Of a DNA stretch of 64,000 bases, positions 47,318 to 58,334 are shown piece by piece. The DNA is from Scedosporium boydii. Its lineage: Eukaryota; Ascomycota; Sordariomycetes; Microascales; Microascaceae. The stretch is from assembly GCA_002221725.1 (NCBI GenBank), contig NJFT01000033.1:62001-126000 (forward strand), written 5' to 3'. Position 1 is the first letter of the stretch. Each line of letters opens with the position of its first letter. The notes beneath the pieces are model-generated. The model was not told the origin of the DNA and made no database searches. It worked only from the letters and a program-made list of their open reading frames with translations. The translations under genes and the position numbers were made by a program.

Positions 47318-50300
47318 CTACTCTTCGTCGAGGGCCCCCATCGCTGCAGGCCTAGGAGTGCTCTTCTTCCCAATCTTCAACAAGCTTAGCCGCCTCCTGA
47401 CGCTTCCCTTCTTGTGGATGCCGACCCCCTTGTCGCCGTCCTTATCGCCAATATCCAGACTAGAGCGCCCGCGTGTCTCCGTCACCCAGTCACTGCTATG
47501 GTCCTTGGCGCCGCCGTTGGCAGAAGGCGGCCGGTGGTTGTTGGTCCCTGGTACTTCAATTGGGTGGGATCGGAAGAAACTTCTTCGGTTCTGGGCATTG
47601 TTACCGCTTCCTCGACTAGTAGAACGATTCCTAGCGCCAGCCGCGTCACCATTGCTGCTCGCTTGCTGGTTCGCCTGTGACCGAGAATTTTGATGTTGGT
47701 GGTGCGACTGCTGGTGTTCTCCGTTGGGCCTGCTACCCTGGTCCTTCCGCTTACCACCAAGGAAGCTCAGTCGGGGTGCGCGCCCGGCCTTAGCGGCATG
47801 TGCACTTGCTACCTCAACACCACCCATGTCTTGGGACATAGTGGCCGCAATGCTCGATACCGGAGCCTTCTCCGTTAAGGGAGATAGTCTCCAGGCGGAA
47901 GGCGGAGAACCGGTATCTTGGGGAGGCTGGGGCATCATAAAGAGTTCTATCTCGGCAGCAAAAGTATTTTCAAAGTCTATCCATCGCCAAGTTAGTATCG
48001 CGTTGCCACAGAAAAGAAAAAAAAAGATGGGGTTTATACACTTACACCTCTGCAGTTCCTCGTGATTCCTTGACAAGGCATCGATAGAACTCTTGGAAAA
48101 GGTAGCCAAACACTTCCTAAGCACAAAGGCATGATCCACCAAAGCCATCTTGATCGCGTTGTCTTCAGGTTCCAACTCCATCACCTCATCCTCCATGTCA
48201 GACACCGGAACAAACGCCCGATACCGCACGATGCTGTTCTCGGCGACAGGGTTCACCGATGACGCCACCGTCTCAAAGAGGATCCGGGCGCTCTCGAGGT
48301 CGCCCTCGCTTACGCGCTTCTCCAACGTGCTCATCTCCTGCGTCTTACGCGTGATGCGTTCGATCGCCGTCTCCCGAGCGCTTAGCTTAATCTCGTGCGT
48401 GCCGACGATTTCGCTTCGTCGAAGGATGGTGGGGAAAGGCTCGGCCGTGGTGTACACGAGCTTCTCGGCATAATGGTCGGTAATGGGCCCGCTGGTACTA
48501 CGTTTCGTGGAGACGGAGAAGGTCTGGGGGTGGGCGGATAGAAGATAATCGCGAATGGGATGCGGCACTCTGGCTCTCTGGAAGACGTGGTGGGCGGTAT
48601 CGCGATGAGGGGTAATCGAGGAGACGACCAAGTACTGGCCTTCAACCTCGTCAACATCGCCGTTCGTAACAATCTGGGCAGCCGGGTACAGCTCCTGCAT
48701 CCTATCCGTGAACGCGGAGGTCCTCTCGGCGGGGCCTCCTTCGTAGACGAATTCTTTGTCGCGGAGGCTGGTAGGGAACCCAAGACCCTTGTACACAACC
48801 TTGTAATACTTAGGCACCAGCTTGTCACTCTTCACGATTGTCTCGTAAATCTTGGCAATCGCCCGCTCGGTCCTGGCGAGCTTGGCGAAGTCGAACACGT
48901 TAGTTTCGTACTGGACTTGAAGCTCTCGATAGGCCTCGAGAGCACTAGTCCAGGCTTCGCCATCCTCGAAGTGTTTGATCATGTCGAAGTAAATGCGCTC
49001 CTTTCGCTCAAATTGAGACTGCAAGGGGAAGTCAGGGTCGTAGAGAGGTGCCGCCTGCTTAATAGGATCCCACTCGTAGAGATCCGCGTGCAGCCGCAAA
49101 GCCAGACCCGCCTCCGCATGGTTCCTTGCCTCTGCTTGCAGCGCAGCAAGTTGGTGCACGTAGCGCACAAAGATTTCCTCCTTTCGCATGTCTCGTAGGA
49201 ACTCCATAAGTCTGAGACGGTTAATAAGGTGCGTAGCCTCGTTTGTACCGTCTCCGCTACGGACGGCGACGAGGAGATCGAGGAACTGGTCGACCGTGGA
49301 CATCAAATCCTTTACAGCCTTGAGCAGATCGTCTTCAGGATTCTCGGCGAGCGGCTCAAAGCGGTCCAAAAGCTCTTGGACAAAGAGCTTCTGTAGAATG
49401 CTCTCGGTCATTGGTTTCGTCTTAAAGAACTGGTCAAGACAGTCGATTATCCCCGTCTGGATAGCGGACAAATCCTCACTAATGGTCCACTCACTAACCA
49501 TCATCGTCTGCAACACCTCGACTGCCATCTTGCGCAGACCGCCGTGGACGCTCAGGCACAGCTCAACGATGGGACCAACAAGCGAGGGTACGTATTGTAC
49601 CTGGTATCCGCCCATCTTTCCAAAGGGGAAGTACTCCCTCTCGTCCGCGCTCGTCTCCCAACCGATAGCGCTCCAGGTTCGGCGCAGGAGTTCGGCGCCA
49701 TGCTCACGCACATCCCCGGCAATCTTCCAAACGGCCCTGCGTTTCTGCTCGGGGAAAGTTTCTAGTGCAAGGGAAGAGCTGCCAACGAGCTTCAGCAGAG
49801 TTGAGAAGAACAGCTTCCAGAGCTCCGTGTTGAAATTTTCAGCCTCCTCTGGATCTGGTAAGAACGATTCGAGCATGATGCCCGCCAGGTACTGAAGGGT
49901 CCGCATAGTGGACTTGTGGTGGTAGATGTGGATGCTCAACCACTCGGGTGGGAAGGCTTCGCCTGACAGAATGCTCTTGTGGACACGCAGCGTCTGTTCC
50001 ATGAGGCTAGTCAGATCGCCATCCGCCAACTCCAGCTGCATTCCACCAGCGGGCGAAGTGGAGAGCGCAGACAAGACGGCCGACAATTCAATAAGGGCTT
50101 CATCAAATGATACGGGTTCGGGCAGGATCTTGTTGACGAAGGGGTACGAAGTAGGGAATAGCAGAGACAAACGCGTCTTTGGTGTTCGCGGGGTGGCCTG
50201 GATCACGAGATATGACTCGATAATCTTCGGGATGTAATCGGGGATCTCGTTGCCAACATAGTCAATGTGGCTAGCGACGACCGTGCAGCACAGCCTTACT

Positions 50301-53300
50301 TGATCGCGCCACTGTTCTGTCACTTTCTCGATATGACCCCAGTGAGGCGCGATCCACCGGACGGTATTAGCACTGAGAGCAGATCGCTGTTCGGGCTGCG
50401 AAAAGATCTCGAGCTTGGAGTAGTTGATGATTAGAATCAGCTTGTACAGGACCAGTTTGCCCTTGACACCCGCACATGAGTCCATGAAGTCGATGGCAAT
50501 ATGGAGAATCTCCTCCGTCGTCAAGAGGCCCGCCAGCTCTGGTAGCCACGTATGGAAGTGCTGCACGGCAAGTGTCTGACTGCCGATTAGAGCAGGGGCG
50601 GGGTTTCGCATCATGGCATCGAGGGCCTTGAAGATGGTTCTGAGATTCCTAGTAAAGCTGGGAGTGGTAGCAGTAATGCCCAAATGTGCTTCCTTGGCCT
50701 TTTGCTGACCACGGGCATGGGTAATGAATTTGAGAACGTGCCTGACAACCTTGAACGTCGCCCGCAGTTTCCGGGATGTCTCGGGTTCGGTGGGCTTTTC
50801 AAGCAGCCTTGTGAATGACTGGACAAGGCAAGGCGTCGCGAAAGGGTAGTTGAACCTCGTTTCCGCGTAATGATCGACAATAGGCCCTAGATTGAATCGC
50901 CTGTCGTGCACAATGCCCAGGACCCTGACGAGAGCAGTAAACACGAGATCCTCGTACTCGCCATTTCCGGAGTACTCGACCAGAACAGCAAATAAGGCAT
51001 CGAGCACATCGTTTAGAAGCTTGACAATCTCGATTTCTGGCACAAAGATGAGCTGTTTGAGGATGGCGGGAATCTCGTCCCTCGACTCCTTCCACTTGAG
51101 CAGACCCAGGACGACTCTATCTTGGGAAAACCGGGTGCTGCAGAGGTAGGTCTCGACACGGAGCGTGGCAATCGGGCCAGTAACTTCCACCTGTTCGTCC
51201 TTGCCTCGCGCACTCCAGGGCAGAGAGAGATAGCCTCCCTTCCCTGAAGGGCCAGGCTTGGGCGTGGAGGTGTGTTCGTCTACCTTGTACAGGAGGCAAG
51301 GGTGAGGACCATCCCTCCGGAAAGCACGCTTGTCCCAGAGCGGAATGTATGCCACTGCGAACGGCGTATTGGGAACGTCAGACAAGAACATAACCACGTG
51401 CGCATCGGGAACATCGTTCGGTTGAATCGATAGGCGAATCGTCTGCTTCCATGCCTCTCCTCGTTCAACGGCAACGGACTTCCAGGTTGTCAGACCCTCC
51501 GTGTTAGACGAAGCGAATATGCAGTTTTCAATTCGCTCTCCAGAGGACCGTCGTACTGAGAGAATCACCTGCAGGTTATTGCCTTGCATGGAGTTTGGAA
51601 TTGCAGACGGGCTACTGCCGAATCTTGACAGCAGGTTCTGTCTCGCAAGAGAGGCACCATCGATAGTCAGGTAAATGTCGGATCGGGCTTTCGTGGGCGC
51701 TCCCGAGAAGCCCATTTTGTTCGTCTTGCGCACGCCGGCAAGCAGCGTTGGAGTGGATTTGATCAAGGTGTCTGCGTCAGGGTGGTTGAAGCCCTTCAAA
51801 ATGAGCTGAATGCGCTCGGAGCGAACAGATTTCTCGTACTGGCCAGGCTTGCTATCCATGAGCTCCCGAACGAGCGAATCCCAATCTTCACCGCTTTCCA
51901 GCTTATCTTGGCTGGGACGGGCGGGGGCGGCTGCGGCGGGGGATAAAATGCTGACAACTTGCTCGACCTCCTCCTCGTACTTCATAATCGCATTGAGGCG
52001 CAGAATACCGATTCCGATAGTCCGGGTAGCGCTAAAGGTCGAGGCGCCATCAATAGATTTTTGGGCCTTGGAACCTGCAGTACTCGGTGGGAAGCTGCCA
52101 TCCCGGCTCTCCATGCCGGTCGTTGGCGGCCGTTGCTCGGGTTGCTCAGAAACAGTCTCCATCCTAGCGGTATTCTGGCCCCTAGAGAACCCCGACCTGG
52201 ACCCCTTATTCCACATGAGGCTACGCCTCGAGGACTGCTTGTTTGAAGACGAGACTGGCGGCCTGGAGGAATCCTTCGAGAAGGGTGTCTGGATGCCAGG
52301 CCCGGAGCGTGATCCAGGATGAGCAGCTACAATGGGCTGCTTGGCGCGTACCTTGACTACAAGGAAGAGATCTGATTCAGCAGAGGGCACGTCGCCGATA
52401 TCCTGGGCAGAGAGATCGGCGAAGAGTGTTTTCATCTGCGCATGGTTAGAATTCGCCCCAATGAAGCCTCCCGAAGGGACCTTGACAGAAAAAGTCTCGG
52501 AGAGCGTCGATACGGCATCGCCCAATGGCTTTCCAACGAGGTACAGTTCGAGGGTGGTCTCGTCGGCAGAGGCACCAGCGAATCCCTTTACATCAACCAT
52601 GAGATGGTGCAACGCAGTCAGTTCAACGATGGGCTGCGGAGGTTCGTCAAGCAGGCTCATCATTGTCTGCAACTTTGTGATTTCCACAACGGAGTCATCG
52701 CCTGTCAGTACTCTTCCACGTTGGGATGGGTCTCGCACGATAACCTCCCCACCACAGAGTTTGTTGACCTTGACAAGATCCCAGACAGTCTTCTCGCGTA
52801 AGCGCTCGTACTCGTGTGCAGTCAAAACATTGTGGAGAAATTGCTGCCGGGCAAAGTACAGGGAGTTTATCAGGTGGGACAGTTTGTCGAGTTTGGAGTA
52901 CTGGCGAGTCAGAAGAAGTTCGTGGAGGTTGGTCGAGTGCCATTCGCGCAGGCAAGATGCGATCTCGTCGATTAGAGGCTCGTGGGCGGAAGTCGGGCTT
53001 TCGTCGCCAACTTTCAACATGGGCACGGGAGCGGGCGGTGGGGGCTCGTTGGGGTCCCGGTGGACGGGTATGGACAGGGAGGCCCCCGACGTACTATTTG
53101 GTGGATTCCGTTGAGATAGGTAACTTAACCTGGGCGCGCCAGACCTAGCTTCAAAGGAGTTCTGCCTGTCGACGCCCCTCCGCTTCCTGCGATCGGCATT
53201 GGGAGCGAGCCCGCTCTTTGCGGAATCACTCCCACCGTTCACCGCGCCCCTCGAGATATCACCTTCACTCCCGTCCTCGTCCTCGTCGCCTTCGTCCGGC

Positions 53301-53569
53301 TCACCAAGCATCTCCCTCACCTCAACGCAGCTTCGCGGAAAGATACCGCTGAAAACCCTCGCTTCGAGGGTCTGGCCCTTCACCGAAGTGAGACCGGCAA
53401 GCAGACTTGGAGGCGCGACGAGGTAGCCGCGTAGCCAGTTGCCGTCTGACGTCTCTTCTATAATATACAGCTCATCTCCGATTTCAAGTGGTAGGTCAGC
53501 CGGGGTGACGGCAGTGAAGGGATAGGTCGCGACGGCAAAGGCGATACGGGGTAGTGGTTGCCACGGCAT
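47318..53569 (-). CDS. DOCK-family guanine nucleotide exchange factor
   Basis: Two exons on the minus strand, 53569-48046 and 47976-47318, join in phase 1 to 2060 residues; skipping the intron would insert a hydrophobic non-family stretch. Layout: SH3 domain at about 8-75 (ATYPFTAVTPADLPLEIGDE, NWLRGY); disordered linker; helical region; DHR-1/C2 domain at about 629-800 (IYLTIDGASL, LQVILSVRRSSGE, TPFAVAYIPLW); a long armadillo-like middle; DHR-2 catalytic domain at about 1470-1890 (EAGLALRLHADLYEWD, YYKVVYKGLGFPTSLRDKEF, YRAFVPVSDMED); then a Ser/Gly/Asn-rich disordered tail with basic patches. DOCK proteins load GTP onto Rac/Cdc42; in yeast the relative Dck1 acts with Lmo1 (ELMO) on the Rac-like Rho5. 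A role in polarity and hyphal growth through Rac is inferred from the family. Confidence 0.94.
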   Translation of the reverse strand: MPWQPLPRIAFAVATYPFTAVTPADLPLEIGDELYIIEETSDGNWLRGYLVAPPSLLAGLTSVKGQTLEARVFSGIFPRSCVEVREMLGEPDEGDEDEDGSEGDISRGAVNGGSDSAKSGLAPNADRRKRRGVDRQNSFEARSGAPRLSYLSQRNPPNSTSGASLSIPVHRDPNEPPPPAPVPMLKVGDESPTSAHEPLIDEIASCLREWHSTNLHELLLTRQYSKLDKLSHLINSLYFARQQFLHNVLTAHEYERLREKTVWDLVKVNKLCGGEVIVRDPSQRGRVLTGDDSVVEITKLQTMMSLLDEPPQPIVELTALHHLMVDVKGFAGASADETTLELYLVGKPLGDAVSTLSETFSVKVPSGGFIGANSNHAQMKTLFADLSAQDIGDVPSAESDLFLVVKVRAKQPIVAAHPGSRSGPGIQTPFSKDSSRPPVSSSNKQSSRRSLMWNKGSRSGFSRGQNTARMETVSEQPEQRPPTTGMESRDGSFPPSTAGSKAQKSIDGASTFSATRTIGIGILRLNAIMKYEEEVEQVVSILSPAAAAPARPSQDKLESGEDWDSLVRELMDSKPGQYEKSVRSERIQLILKGFNHPDADTLIKSTPTLLAGVRKTNKMGFSGAPTKARSDIYLTIDGASLARQNLLSRFGSSPSAIPNSMQGNNLQVILSVRRSSGERIENCIFASSNTEGLTTWKSVAVERGEAWKQTIRLSIQPNDVPDAHVVMFLSDVPNTPFAVAYIPLWDKRAFRRDGPHPCLLYKVDEHTSTPKPGPSGKGGYLSLPWSARGKDEQVEVTGPIATLRVETYLCSTRFSQDRVVLGLLKWKESRDEIPAILKQLIFVPEIEIVKLLNDVLDALFAVLVEYSGNGEYEDLVFTALVRVLGIVHDRRFNLGPIVDHYAETRFNYPFATPCLVQSFTRLLEKPTEPETSRKLRATFKVVRHVLKFITHARGQQKAKEAHLGITATTPSFTRNLRTIFKALDAMMRNPAPALIGSQTLAVQHFHTWLPELAGLLTTEEILHIAIDFMDSCAGVKGKLVLYKLILIINYSKLEIFSQPEQRSALSANTVRWIAPHWGHIEKVTEQWRDQVRLCCTVVASHIDYVGNEIPDYIPKIIESYLVIQATPRTPKTRLSLLFPTSYPFVNKILPEPVSFDEALIELSAVLSALSTSPAGGMQLELADGDLTSLMEQTLRVHKSILSGEAFPPEWLSIHIYHHKSTMRTLQYLAGIMLESFLPDPEEAENFNTELWKLFFSTLLKLVGSSSLALETFPEQKRRAVWKIAGDVREHGAELLRRTWSAIGWETSADEREYFPFGKMGGYQVQYVPSLVGPIVELCLSVHGGLRKMAVEVLQTMMVSEWTISEDLSAIQTGIIDCLDQFFKTKPMTESILQKLFVQELLDRFEPLAENPEDDLLKAVKDLMSTVDQFLDLLVAVRSGDGTNEATHLINRLRLMEFLRDMRKEEIFVRYVHQLAALQAEARNHAEAGLALRLHADLYEWDPIKQAAPLYDPDFPLQSQFERKERIYFDMIKHFEDGEAWTSALEAYRELQVQYETNVFDFAKLARTERAIAKIYETIVKSDKLVPKYYKVVYKGLGFPTSLRDKEFVYEGGPAERTSAFTDRMQELYPAAQIVTNGDVDEVEGQYLVVSSITPHRDTAHHVFQRARVPHPIRDYLLSAHPQTFSVSTKRSTSGPITDHYAEKLVYTTAEPFPTILRRSEIVGTHEIKLSARETAIERITRKTQEMSTLEKRVSEGDLESARILFETVASSVNPVAENSIVRYRAFVPVSDMEDEVMELEPEDNAIKMALVDHAFVLRKCLATFSKSSIDALSRNHEELQRCKCINPIFFFLFCGNAILTWRWIDFENTFAAEIELFMMPQPPQDTGSPPSAWRLSPLTEKAPVSSIAATMSQDMGGVEVASAHAAKAGRAPRLSFLGGKRKDQGSRPNGEHQQSHHQHQNSRSQANQQASSNGDAAGARNRSTSRGSGNNAQNRRSFFRSHPIEVPGTNNHRPPSANGGAKDHSSDWVTETRGRSSLDIGDKDGDKGVGIHKKGSVRRRLSLLKIGKKSTPRPAAMGALDEE

Positions 53570-56500
53570 TTGTCCGGTGGGCTCACTCGAGGTGAGAGCT
53601 CGTCCTCGCCAATTCGGATGAGCTGATGTAGGTACGGTACAAAAACTGATGAGCTCGATAATACGGTTTTGCTCTCTAATGCAGTGACTCTACGATCTCC
53701 TAACAACAGAAGGCTGAGGGCTGGAGGAAAGGAGATGAAGCCCTCCCTCACAGACCTAGCGGACGGTGATGCTTCGGTCGCGAGCTAGGACCGAACAATT
53801 CATGTGGCCCAATAGGACATTGGTCAGATTCCGTATCGGCCAGATATCGACTGCTCGTCGTAGAAGATGATATCGATAATCGGCGATCGAAGGGGGGTGG
53901 GTATTTCGAGGATCGAATGAGAAACGTTTCGAATTTTCGACGCAGCGGTGGCTTGAGAGGAATGCAGTAAGGACAGGCACTGCGGTAGGGTTGAGGACAG
54001 AGCAGTGGCACCTGATTCCTAGATTTGAAGGGTAGAAATATGGCGTAAGAGATGGAATTAGCAAAAATATCGGAATTGGTAATAGAAGGAGAGAATAGTC
54101 TAAAATGAATGAATTAATAGAACCGTAGTAGGAGGAGGAGGACAAAGTCGAGGATTGGAAGAGCTTGCTTCCAGTTTGCGACGATGAATTGAGGAGGCGG
54201 TTCTTTCCTCACTTTTTTTCCTGCTCTCGAAATGTTGCTCGCCCTTGCTTTTCGTCTGTTTATCGCTCCTTCTCCTTTTTTGGGCGGTGGGTGGAAACAA
54301 GCGGGAAGGAGCCAGGGAGAGGGGTCGTTGTTGCTGGATTCGGGAGGTGGGCTGGCTTTAGCGGGTGACTTTGTGGGTGACTTGAGCGGGCGGGTGCGAG
54401 AAGTAGCACAGAGTACAAATGTCCCTCGATTGGGGGACGGGCTGGCCAGCCGCAGCAGCACTTGAGCACTCTTTGCAGTGGAGGGTTGGGGCATTACAGA
54501 AGTCCATCACAGAATGGATGAACTGCGCTGCGACTTCATACGAAGACGACGAAGGGCCGTTTTCTTGGGGTCTACCGGTACTATCTTATCGGAAAACGCA
54601 CACCATCTCCTGTACCATCCGATATGCACGAATTAGGGATAATACCAGACCTCCGACTGTTCGATCCGCGTGGTTCAACGTCTCGCGGACTCGAACTAAC
54701 AAAGGCAGCTAAAAGTCATGCTTTCTGCAAGCCACGAAGCTAATTCTGATGCAGTTCATTGTCGTTCAGGAACACAGGCACCGACGAGTCCAATGTTCAA
54801 TGTTGGATTCGGCAACTCCACACCAGTGCAACCTGCGAATCATGCAAGCTCTTGGAGGGGGGAATTAGGACGTTGATCCATCAATCAGGGAGCCTCGAAC
54901 TTTCGTTGTCACTGTCACGGTACGTGAGTACTTTAAGACCAAAGGCCAGGATTATTCTAGTCTCTTTATCTTGTTTCAACGTGTCATCGTTTCATCTTCA
55001 TTGATGTTTAAGTCCCGAGACAGGTCTCCATCTAAGAAGATTCGATTCATCAAAATGGCCAACAAGAGCATTAGACAATGTTTCACCAACTCACGGAGAA
55101 ATGGGGTCTCTATGAATCCCGACTCAGAGTTCCCTTGGTTTTACAAAAATCTCAAACCAAAGCTCACTAAGAGCAGGGGTTTCTCACAAATTAAGTCCGG
55201 GTCTCATCTCACCCGTTACCGTTGCCATCCGTAGGAAGTACCTTTTTTGGTTAGGCTTGGTTCTCCAGATGAAGGCTGGAGACGTGAGAACCACGGTCAG
55301 ATCTCATATCACCTTCTCCGCTACTAAACCCTGCCCGGTCTCACCTATAAAATGGCTTCCGTTCCTCTCGTCCAGCGAACCAGCGCTCAGACCCCTGAAG
55401 AATGCAGCCCACACTCCAGCGCATCACCGCATTCACCGCACGGATCCCTCACGTCAATATGAAAAAGCGTAGCATCATGCACAAGTCAAGGGCGACGAAC
55501 TGGAACAGTGCGCACAGTCGATCTCCTGCTGCTGCAAGCCACACCCTTTTCGATCGAGCATCCTTCTTTCCTCGTCGTTGCTCATCACGGGAAAGTCGCC
55601 GGAAAGCGACAACATCGTGTATCCTTCCCAGTTCCCGGCAAGGCTAAGAAGGTATTTAAACGCGGTTGGGTATGTGCCCTCCAATGTTTCATCAAAAAAG
55701 AACCTCTTAATTGTCGAACTTGCCGCCTTGGGTGCTCGGTAGTGGCTGGCAAACGCGCAGGATCTCAGAAAAGCCGACTTGTCAATTGGAAAAGGGCTCG
55801 ATTCGATCATGTTGGAGTAATATCGTGCCGTCTCCAACCCACGCGTGGCGGGGAATCACGGCACACGCCTTAAGAACAACTTTTTTGAAGCAAACACTTT
55901 ACCAATGGTCGTTTGCCAAAGATTTTCTTCCTTAGTATTCCAAGGCCGTTGTACCTCGAAGAGGATGTTTCCTTTCCCTCCACCCACCCAATGCCCGATG
56001 CCCAATCGGTCGATATTCGCGCAAAAACGAGCCACCGTGCCGATCACCAAACAGACTCCACAACACAGGCCCGAAGAAGTGCGAAGGAAACGAATGTTGT
56101 CGTATATAGTAAGTCAATCCAACCTAGTCATGGATTCACTATATATGTGCTTCGCACCTAGCTCGCTGCAGAATAAGAAGTTCCCTCTTCCGAAGTATGA
56201 CAACAACTCTTACATCTATCTCTTCGGTAGCGGACAGATACTTTTAATCATTGTGCCACAAGTCAAGTCTAGACGTCAAAACATGGAGAGAAAGCCAACA
56301 GGCTCCTCGAGGGAACCTTCAAATGGGTGTCTAATTCTTAACCCGCTCCCGATGTGCGAAAATAACAATTTCCCACTAAACAGCAATGATATTCCTTTCG
56401 TATGATGCAGAGGGAACCTCAATTTTCAACGCCGTCCCAGCCTGTCTGGTGAAGCTCGTCGGATATCCAGCCACTCATTTTAAGGCGTACGAGCCACTCA

Positions 56501-57270
56501 CTCCCTGCCACGCCAACTTTTTGATCGCCGGCAGCCTTAATTCTTCTTTTCCGCACCAGCCCCGACGAGTTCCGAGTTTGGAGGCGGATACTTACATCTC
56601 TCCGAGAGGACAAAAATTTGCTCTCCGTGGGTACCTGGAATGGCATTGAGTTGTCCATGTCGTTCAACAATTCCTTCTTGGCCAGGCCTGGCGGATCTCT
56701 CCAACGTAGTCCGGGCCTCTGTTTGTAGACACCGATCCCTCAGCGGGACAGCGCTTCCCAGAAGCTGCGTGACGATTCGATTCCGACGCGACACCGGCTT
56801 GATTGGGCTCGCATCAATGATGTCACAATCAATGTCCGCTCTAATGCGCTCTTGGTTGATTGAGAGGCTGGAGAGAGGCTTGGACCCAAAGGATTAAATG
56901 AAACCACCGCTGGGGTTCCACCCCGCATTTCTCCACAGACCGGTGCGGAATCGCGGTTCTTCGAGGCTGCATTTACACGATGAGGAATCGTGAACTATCG
57001 TGACAATGTTAAAGACTGTCTTAGAGAGATCGCTAAGCCAGCTTGATCACCCGAGGGTTTCCCGAACATATAGGCTGGCCTCAGTGGGTGCGTCTGAATC
57101 AGACATCCACCATCATACCCAGCTGCATGACCTGGATGGGACAACATCAATAATGATGACATTGAGAAAAAAGGACACAATATCTTCCACTACCCTCGGT
57201 CCTCTTCTTGTGAGCCTGATAACCGACTATCTCGTTCAACTTCTTCTCTCTTTTCATTTCCACAGTATAA
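53570..57270. other. 3.7-kb divergent intergenic region, no supported gene
   Basis: Separates the start codons of the DOCK gene (-) and the first nucleotidyltransferase-fold gene (+). Open stretches up to about 186 codons (55845-56405 +) and 129 codons (53756-54145 -) occur but are unrelated to known families. No RNA gene or mobile element recognised. Confidence 0.55.
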
Positions 57271-58030
57271 ATGAGTTCTCTAAAGCCCAAGGCACTTCCA
57301 CCACCACCTGCTTTTTCCAGAGCTCCCATCGAAGCAACTACCAATGAAAAAAGAGCGTCAAATAATGGCGAGGGTACCGATGACGCCCTTAGAGTTACCA
57401 AGATTCTAGAAGAATCCAATATCCCGTGCTGTATTGTTGGTGTATCTGCGCTCATCTTTTATGGCGCAGCTCGAGTTCGACCGGTGTGTGGCGTGGCTTC
57501 CTTGACCTCCCGCCCTCCAGGATTACTGACTATTTTTCTCTTCGAGTCCCCAGGACTGGGAAATATGTGTTCCAACAGAGCTCGTCGATGATGCAGCACG
57601 TCTATTACAGTCTGCACCATTTTCATCCGATTACTCCCTCGTGGAGCCATGGCCTCATCCAAGCGTATCTCTCCTACATACCTATAGCCGATTCAAGGCC
57701 AAAGAGACAGACTTCCACTTTATTCTTATACCTGCAAAGGATGTCCATATAGTCTGCGAGCCTTCTAACATTACCCGAAGCCTTAGGGGTCTGCCTTACC
57801 CCAAGCTCGATGTCTTCATCCAGAGTTGCTTAGACACACGCAATGAGCTCCAACTCTGCGATGTTGTTGATGGGACTAATCTGTCCGAAAAATGGGGAGA
57901 GGAAAACCTCGAGCTTGACGGATTCAATGACGTAGAGTGGGCGAAAGATATAAACCGCAGGGGACGAGAATTCGCAGATGGAAAGTTTGCATACTGGGCA
58001 CCATTTGCCTATGATGCCCCAAAGAGCTGA
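57271..58030 (+). CDS. Nucleotidyltransferase-fold protein, altered active site
   Basis: Two exons, 57271-57483 and 57554-58030, join in phase 0 to 229 residues. After a Pro-rich N-terminus, residues about 51-78 follow the pattern of small nucleotidyltransferase-fold proteins: IPCCIVGVSALIFYGAARVR then DWEICVP. In active members this region reads GG..A...G..R.T.D.D; here the second Gly is Val58 and the second acidic residue is Glu74 (DWE). The intron falls exactly before Asp72. The rest has the mixed helix/strand order of the fold, with PYPKLDVFIQSCLDTRN and WAPFAYDAPKS at the end. Many such fungal proteins are annotated as hypothetical. Whether it binds nucleotide is open. It lies tail to tail with a second protein of the same fold 304 bp away. 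Confidence 0.75.
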
Positions 58031-58334
58031 CGGCAGATGTGGCAGTCCATGGTACGTACGAAGAAGGATAGACTCGACTGGACGAAGCCGAGTGATATCT
58101 ACGTCACGCAGTACCACATTGTGGATGAACCAGACTCGTGGACAGTAGTATCGGATATGTACTAGGGTTATGAGATCGGTAATTAAAGAGAGTCGTTAAG
58201 AATGAGCCAAGAACTGTCAATGAGTTGTTTATTATTCGGCTACGGTAATTCGCTTTAAGCTTTTAATACTTAGTGCAGTCATTCCTTTTTTTTTATTTTA
58301 TTTTTATTTTTTTATTTTTTTTATTTTTTCTTCA
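58031..58334. other. Convergent spacer with T/A-rich tract
   Basis: Spacer of 304 bp between the two nucleotidyltransferase-fold genes. It ends with a T-rich tract at about 58286-58330 (on the minus strand, A-rich with AAAAT-like units) lying 5-50 bp after the stop codon of the minus-strand gene. Confidence 0.7.
58286..58330. repeat. T/A-rich low-complexity tract, (TTTTA)-like
   Basis: Long T runs broken by single A (TTTTATTTTATTTTTATTTT and so on). On the minus strand it reads as an A-rich tract starting about 5 bp beyond the stop codon of the neighbouring gene. Confidence 0.85.

Noticed and set aside
46864..47373. 169-codon minus-strand frame overlapping the DOCK 3' end
   Set aside because: Driven by the GA repeat, giving a Ser/Leu/Phe low-complexity translation; overlaps the terminal exon of a well-supported gene.
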